Part shown: piece by piece, positions 18,043-22,950 of the stretch | Layout: each line of letters begins with the position of its first letter | How positions within the stretch are numbered: position 1 is the stretch's first letter | The notes under the pieces: model-generated | The model's database searches: none | What the model was told of the DNA's origin: nothing | What the model saw: the letters and a program-made list of their open reading frames with translations, nothing else | NCBI GenBank assembly: GCA_024364805.1 | Contig: CM044515.1 | Location: 38,095,885 to 38,118,834 of the forward strand | Direction: 5' to 3' | Length of the DNA stretch: 22,950 nt | From: Euprymna scolopes | Taxonomy: Eukaryota > Mollusca > Cephalopoda > Sepiida > Sepiolidae | Translations under genes and position numbers: made by a program

Positions 18043-18043
<1 letters not shown>
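17414..18043 (+). mobile_element. Non-autonomous element with TC...CTAG ends (Helitron-like or PLE-linked)
   Basis: It starts TCTACTATTATATAAAAG after an A and ends GACTATCTGCTAG before a T. Those are the ends and A/T target expected of a Helitron. Near its start it has CTTTGTCTCTGTGTATGTG and GGACCGATTTTTTTGAAATTTC. This 'bind-site-like' consensus recurs in many animal repeats. Near its end is GCAACGTTGGGGACTATCTG, a decayed form of the GGCAACGCCGGGTA...CTAGT end found in such repeats. It encodes nothing recognised. It could instead be the terminal repeat of the Penelope-like element just upstream. Confidence 0.45.
17858..17932 (+). ncRNA. Degenerate hammerhead-ribozyme-like motif (candidate)
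   Basis: GTGTC (17861-17865) could be the cleavage-side strand. TGATGA (17905-17910) is followed by a perfect small hairpin AGTC-CCC-GACT (17910-17920) in the stem II position. AGAGC stands where GAAAC should be, and ATTG (17858-17861) can pair with CAAT (17929-17932) as stem III. The layout resembles the hammerheads known from Penelope-like elements. The first core base is G instead of C and GAAA is altered, so activity is unlikely. I treat it as a decayed candidate only. Confidence 0.3.

Positions 18044-18114
<71 letters not shown>
18044..18114. repeat. (TA)n microsatellite between two related repeats
   Basis: About 35 TA units directly follow the CTAG end of the first repeat and directly precede the start of the second. 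Confidence 0.97.
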
Positions 18115-18117
<3 letters not shown>

Positions 18118-18300
18118 ACTTTGTCTCGGTGTGTGTGAGGTCATTCGTTATAGACTCAAAAAACGGCTGGAACGATTTTTTATGAAATTTCACATAAAGG
18201 TATTTGCTGTGCCTGGCAGTGTTTTAAGCTAGGTTTTGCATCGAAATGCTTACAACAAGTATCGGCAACTGATAATCGCTATGCATTATTGTATGTATGA
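18115..18300 (+). repeat. Second, partial copy of the 17414 repeat
   Basis: ACTTTGTCTCGGTGTGTGTGAG, the GTTATAGACTC segment, AACGATTTTTTATGAAATTTCA and CTGGCAGTGTTTTAAGCTAGGTT align with 17433-17545 in the same order and orientation, at roughly 70% identity by eye. The 3' half of the repeat is not recognisable downstream. Confidence 0.6.
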
Positions 18301-19090
18301 AAATGACCGGCCATTTATCCTGGTCATTGCTTAGCGACGAGCCAGACCGACACTGACACTGTATTTCCGTTATGGAATTATTCATACTAATACTTCACAG
18401 TGCACACACAGATGCACAGACGCACACACGACCATTACAGCGTGTCTTCTCTTTCTTGCTTTCTTTCTTTTTTGTTTGACGATATAACTTCTTAATGTTG
18501 TTCCGTTAATTGGAAAGACGTTCATTGATACAATTGGACAATTTACTTTCTTAAATCAAAAATTCACAGACGGTAATACCTCAATTACAGTATAAATACA
18601 ACATTTTTTATATTTAAAAAAAGTTCTTCCTTTTTTTCCATTAACTTAACTTTAATTAACACTTAAAAATAACATTTATTTATACAAATACAAATTTATT
18701 AACTTACCAAAATTGATTTTTTTCTTTGACTAATCAAAACAAAACACTCCTCATAACAACAATAAAACTACATTACTTATACAATACACTTATTTAAAAT
18801 TCTCTCTTTTCTCATTTAATCTTCTGAAAATTTCGATTGAGATTATTTTTCAAAAATTTATATTTTTACATATTTATTTTATCTTACACTTCATTTATTT
18901 TTCGTGTATCTTACTTTGTTTTATATAGAGAGAGATATAGAAGTTTACAAAACTATATATTTCTATACAATTTCTATTAATACCCACAATTCTTCATTGA
19001 TGTATCGGGGAATTTACATATATTGATTACCTTTTTCCCGGACATTTTTTTAAAAATAAATTTTTAACATACGCACTACCTAAATATTGA
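18301..19090. other. AT-rich spacer, nothing recognised
   Basis: A long AT-rich stretch without a supported frame. It contains pyrimidine-rich and ATTTATTT-rich runs and a short CA-rich patch near 18400-18430. At its right border GACTCTG and CAGAGTC (about 19090-19118) form a short inverted pair. Confidence 0.5.
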
Positions 19091-19560
19091 CTCTGTCAAC
19101 CATTCTTTCGGCAGAGTCTACAGAAAACTAAATAAACATCTACTACAACCATTTCTAACCACTTGCTTGGAACATTCCATTTTCATTCCACACACACCTG
19201 TAGAGTAATTTCCCAATAATGCCACAAAAAAAAAATCAACTCGGACAGCACAGTTTGGAGCTGGAAGAATAGCTGCTAAGGGGGACTCTAATCGAAAAAG
19301 AAAAAACCTGGACTCGATTCTTAGCGACACTCTCCGCTCTAACCAGATTCCATCCGGTTCTCGAGAACTCAACGGCTCGACTCTCTCAAACATCTTAACT
19401 CCCGGCCTTATATTATCTCATTTATGCAAATTAATGTGCATTCGAACCTGCTGATTTGTCGCCTTCTCATCTCCCATCGCTCGGGTTTCCAGTTCGCACA
19501 TGCAGCCCACCTCCGTAACTGCAGTCACACTCGATTTTCACTACTATCAGAGAAATTAGA
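19091..19560. other. More GC-balanced patch, unassigned
   Basis: Base composition changes visibly from the AT-rich left flank, with CCGG, CTCGAG and several CG dinucleotides. The only open frame (minus, 19118-19393) shows no family pattern. It could be part of an LTR, a host regulatory patch or a chance remnant. Confidence 0.3.
19424..19431 (+). promoter_or_regulatory. Octamer motif ATGCAAAT
   Basis: An exact POU-family octamer lies in the GC-balanced patch, next to AATTAATGTGCAT. It is a short motif that can arise by chance. Confidence 0.25.
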
Positions 19561-19734
19561 TTGTTGTTGGCACGTTGCATTCCCTATGTGGAAGCTACAT
19601 TGATCAGTAAGCTGTCAATATTACCAAAATTTACTAAAATAATTTTAGGATTACAAAAAAATATTGAATTTATCAAAGATAAAGAGAATAAGCATAAAAA
19701 TGGCATTAAATCAACCCCCGAGCAAGGTTGGGTA

Positions 19735-19760
19735 TGTGTGTGCGTGTGTGTGTGTGTGTG
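19735..19760. repeat. (TG)n microsatellite
   Basis: About 13 TG/CG units, nearly pure GT. Confidence 0.9.
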
Positions 19761-19789
19761 AATATGTCTATTGGGCAATCATTGTAATC

Positions 19790-19935
19790 TGTTATAGTAT
19801 GCCCATGTATGTGAATGAATGAGTAATATGTATCCTATTTGTATTGTGTCCTTAAACAGTCTGCTTTCATTATGTTTAAGAATGATGAATAAAAGATGAA
19901 GAAATTAGACCTGCCTTCTGTCCTCATTCCATACA
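19790..19935 (+). repeat. Candidate short LTR of gypsy fossil D
   Basis: It starts TGTTATAGTATGCCC and ends CATTCCATACA, with an AATAAA at 19888-19893 and GACCTGCCTTCTGTCCTCA after it, as in the R/U5 part of short LTRs. It lies upstream of the plus-strand gypsy D pol remnants. No second copy is found downstream in the window. Confidence 0.35.
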
Positions 19936-20599
19936 TAACTATAATGAAAGCAAAAAACACAACCAAGACACTACTCAATAGCACTAGTCAATAAGCAACA
20001 ATTTATTTAAAAATTGGTCAATCCCAATGTCAAAATACAAACATGATTATTACAGTCACAGTCAGATAATATTCCAAATGCTATGGCAGCAATATTAAGT
20101 CAACAATTGCAAATGTATGACAAAGCAAGGCATACAAACGACATATCTCTGGTGAAACCACATAAATTGAAAATGGAGCTAAAATATGAATAAAACATTG
20201 CCAAAATTTCCATGAAACTGGCCTCCTTGCTGAAATGCAAATGTTTGGCAGTGAATTAATAAAGTTTTATTGTTTACTGCATGAAACTGGGTGCAGTGAC
20301 ACAGATTACAGTTATGTGTATTAGAATATTGTTGTTAATTTTCACGTCCACTATGCAATCACTATGCAATTTCACAGCTATGTGTGCAGAACCAGGCTGC
20401 ACACATACATTCAACTACTGCAAGGAAATAATTATAATAATTTAATCAGGGGAATTTCAGACCTAGTAGACCTCCTCGGTGATGCAAACACCGATTGTAA
20501 CCTAAAAAAATTTATATGATACCTAGTACACAAGAGCAGAATAAATTAAGCAGAAATGCGGTCACAATCAAGAGAGATCGAGGTAAGGCAGGTAAAAAC
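19936..20599. other. Region between LTR candidate and gypsy D pol, nothing firm
   Basis: It is expected to hold gag of gypsy D, but no gag pattern is recognised. A perfect 11-bp hairpin sits at 20379-20407. Confidence 0.35.
20379..20407. repeat. Perfect 11-bp inverted repeat
   Basis: TATGTGTGCAG and CTGCACACATA are exact inverse copies separated by AACCAGG. The hairpin has no U-run or other sign of a function. Confidence 0.8.
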
Positions 20600-21400
20600 T
20601 AAGATCTATACAATTAAATAGGAGCCATTAGAACAGTTTCAGCAAGTTTTGAAAATGCCAGGAAACTTCAAGAGAATTTAGATGATGACATCCAGTAGAA
20701 CTCTAACTGTTTCAGTAGAACAGCATACCTACAAAACAAGTGGATTCCTAATGCTTTCAATCAATATCTGCCATGGCAAAATTCACTCCACTACTTGATG
20801 AATACAGTTTGGTAGTAAACATTCAAGACACCTTTAAACCTAAAAACAATACCATGTTGCTTCCATGAGCTATTCAAAACAAGACATCATACCAGTCAGG
20901 TTATCAATAAAAAAAAGTCTTACAGGAAGATTTAGGGATTTAGAAGGCGTTATCATTATTAACATTTCCGTTAAATATGAAACAGAGCCAGCAAGATCGT
21001 GCAAAGGAATTGTTTTTCTGGAAAAATGAACAAGACTTTCTTATGTAAATAAGCCCTTGAGGTACAATACCGAAGGAGTTTTTAAAAATAAAAATGAAGA
21101 ATTCGTAAATATGTAAGCAGAAGCGATACCGACATGCAGCAGTCCTCCACCAATTCTAGCAACCCTTTCAGCTGGAATAAAATGCACTGATGAAAATATT
21201 CCTAAATTGAAAGAGTAACTTTTAAAATACTATGAAGAGACTACTTTTGTAAACAACTATACATTTACCCAGATGTAAAATCTATAATAGCTCACAAGCA
21301 AGCAGCATTCTCTATACACTGACCAGAAAGGGATGTCACGCGTGAAAATTTTGGCCCATATACACCAGTAACATTGTGTTCCAGAATAGTGGTAACTGTC

Positions 21401-21455
21401 AGTTCGTCTCCAAAATGAACAGTTCATCCCCAAAATGCACAGTTCATCCCCAAAA
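21401..21455. repeat. Minisatellite, about 2.8 x 20 bp
   Basis: AGTTC(G/A)TC(T/C)CCAAAATG(A/C)AC repeats at 21401, 21421 and 21441. The third unit diverges at its end. Confidence 0.9.
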
Positions 21456-21573
21456 GAAAAATTAAGACAAACCTATCATACATTAATTCCTTTTCATCTT
21501 TCAGAGCAAATTCACAAAAATAAAAACTGACGCATGGAAAGGCTATCATTCAGTTTCATTAAATGAAAAGGAC

Positions 21574-21624
21574 ACATAACAAGCCTTATCACATAACAAG
21601 CCTTATCACATAACAAGCCTTATC
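21574..21624. repeat. Minisatellite, 3 x 17 bp
   Basis: ACATAACAAGCCTTATC occurs three times without a mismatch, inside the gypsy D RT remnant. The perfect identity suggests recent expansion compared with the age of the host element. Confidence 0.9.
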
Positions 21625-22160
21625 ACTCAGTGGGAAATATATTGATACAAAGTGGCACCATCAAAATTGGGTGTACTCAGAGGTTTCAATCAGTTATTGT
21701 AGAATTCAAGAATAAAGTTAAATGTATAAACAACATATGAAAGTGGACTGACTCAGATGAAGAAGCATTCTCCCAAACATGTGAATTATTGGATTTCTTT
21801 GCAGGAAAAAATTCAATTTGCGGTAAAATAAAGTTGACTTTACTGAACTAACAATGACACCAGTTCAGATAGAAAATCTTGAATATAATTCTAGAAGTTC
21901 CCACATCACAAATATCTCTAAGGACATGAACGAAGGCCTTGTTAGCCAAGACATGCAACCATACAAGGACTCATTAAAAACAAGCATCAAGTTTGAATGA
22001 GCTAATGAATTGAATAAAGCATATAAGCAGCCAAAACTAGCAATGATGAATTCTCTGAAAGGAGTGACGCTGTTTAAAGCAACCGTAGACGACATTAACT
22101 TCATCCTCAAACAAAAATACTGTCAATGTCAAGAGATATGTGTAACTGGTAGGATGTTAG

Positions 22161-22950
22161 ATCTAGTATAGATTTATGGAACTATGTTACAGTGGGAAGT
22201 GTTTGACCAACAGTCTTTAAAATAACTTGTGTTGGTTCTAACGTAAGTAAACATGGAGGGTTAAAGCAAATGAGATTTCTCATCCTGTGTGTTACATTAT
22301 TTGTTCTGTTGTATAGGTAAATATATATAAATATAGCACCCATACACAAACAACAATTTCTTAAATATAAAAATCACTTTACAAGTGACCGCGTTACGAT
22401 AGTTTTAACTCATGGGAAACAGATGCAGAAACTTATCAATTTTTTTGCAGAAGAAAAGTTTGTATATGGCAATATATGTCTATTCTGCTGGCGTTTGGAA
22501 ACAGCAAAACTGAAAAAACATATCGAGTCTTAATATAGAATATTTCACGATAATCGAAGAAGAAAATTTGCAACACAGAAATGTTGTATGAACGGCCTAG
22601 GCAGTCTTCTTACATCCTTCACCATGAATTGTTAAAATAATCACTGATTATCAGTCTGCTAAGAGTTATCTTCCTTGTTCCATATTTGTAAAGGGATCAG
22701 GTCTCTCTTGGGAATTAGAGTTATTTTTTCTTGGTTCCTTTTATCTGTTGTAAATTTATGCAGAGGGCTACTTTTGGCTAGACTTAATAATGTAAATAAA
22801 GTGATCGCTTCATGCGTGTGTTAATTAAAAACATGCCTATGTCTTTTTATTAAATTTATCTCTCAGATATCAGAATATGAAAGAAATATCAAGTCGACAT
22901 AAAACTAGAGATATAATTTAATTATGTACCTTAATTTTAATTATAACAAG
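22161..22950. other. AT-rich right end, nothing recognised
   Basis: No gene, terminal repeat or element pattern is recognised. AATGTAAATAAAGTGATCGC near 22788-22808 resembles a poly(A) signal region of an LTR or 3' UTR. No partner or coding region supports either. Confidence 0.4.

Larger units (their letters stand above)
20600..22160 (+). mobile_element. Gypsy fossil D: protease and RT remnants
   Basis: No long open frame exists, yet plus-strand pieces follow gypsy pol order. KQDIIPVRLSIKKSLTGRF (about 20880-20940) fits the end of a protease region. NIPKLKE and LLKYYEETTFVNNYTF (about 21195-21275) fit the RT lead-in ('NVPKLExWLLxxYxxSTFNT'). DAWKGYHSVSLNEKD (about 21530-21575) is the first palm aspartate block ('DAWNGYHSVPL'). 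EEAFSQTCELLDFF (about 21758-21800) fits 'IEExFWQTxxWLDLC'. ELNKAYKQPKLAMMNSLKGV (about 22010-22070) fits the 'WTDELNxAFExSKxxIxxxIxxGV' block. This pol type is common in molluscs and cnidarians. It is heavily broken. Confidence 0.75.

Noticed and set aside
19118-19393. Minus-strand 91-codon frame as a host gene
   Set aside because: No recognisable motif, no splice or promoter context and arginine/serine-rich chance composition; left unassigned.
21865-22110. Minus-strand 81-codon frame
   Set aside because: Antisense of the gypsy D RT remnant on the plus strand.

Overview
The window looks like transposon-packed, AT-rich intergenic DNA from a metazoan, most plausibly a marine invertebrate such as a mollusc. 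The reasons are several Ty3/gypsy lineages, a Penelope-like element with a GIY-YIG end, a CR1/jockey-type LINE, a ZMYM-like hAT element, long (TA)n and (GT)n runs and a satellite. The taxon is inference only. I recognise no host protein-coding gene, no rRNA or tRNA gene and no CRISPR array. Nearly every open frame longer than 60 codons is either a piece of a decayed element or a chance frame.

Layout. 1-1326: integrase end and putative LTR of gypsy fossil A (+). 1517-1720: a gag fossil (-). 1721-2250: LTR-like DNA and a (TA)n run. 2253-8170: a decayed hAT transposon (+) into which gypsy element B (3656-7606, -) was inserted, with two LTRs and a GATAC target duplication. 8171-8345: another gag fossil (-) touching the hAT end. 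8565-10590: a satellite of roughly 170-bp monomers, apparently in an alternating dimer, itself holding a 144-bp foldback MITE at a TA duplication. 10541-16072: gypsy element C (-), with a 5'-truncated LINE (12371 to about 14250, -) inside it. 16073 to about 17390: a Penelope-like element fossil (+). 17414-18300: two related non-autonomous repeats separated by a (TA)n run, the first with TC...CTAG ends and a degenerate hammerhead-like core. 18301-19789: AT-rich DNA, then a more GC-balanced patch with no recognised gene. 19790-22160: gypsy fossil D (+). 22161-22950: nothing recognised.

The elements do not work together. They record successive insertions: the hAT lies beside or inside an older gag fossil, gypsy B entered the hAT, the LINE entered gypsy C, and the MITE entered the satellite. 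The most unusual signal is a 12-base sequence, identical in gypsy B and gypsy C and directly abutting each upstream LTR, that matches the first 12 bases of eukaryotic tRNA-Phe. Ordinary primer-binding sites pair with the 3' CCA end of a tRNA, so this may mark an unusual way of priming reverse transcription in this lineage.
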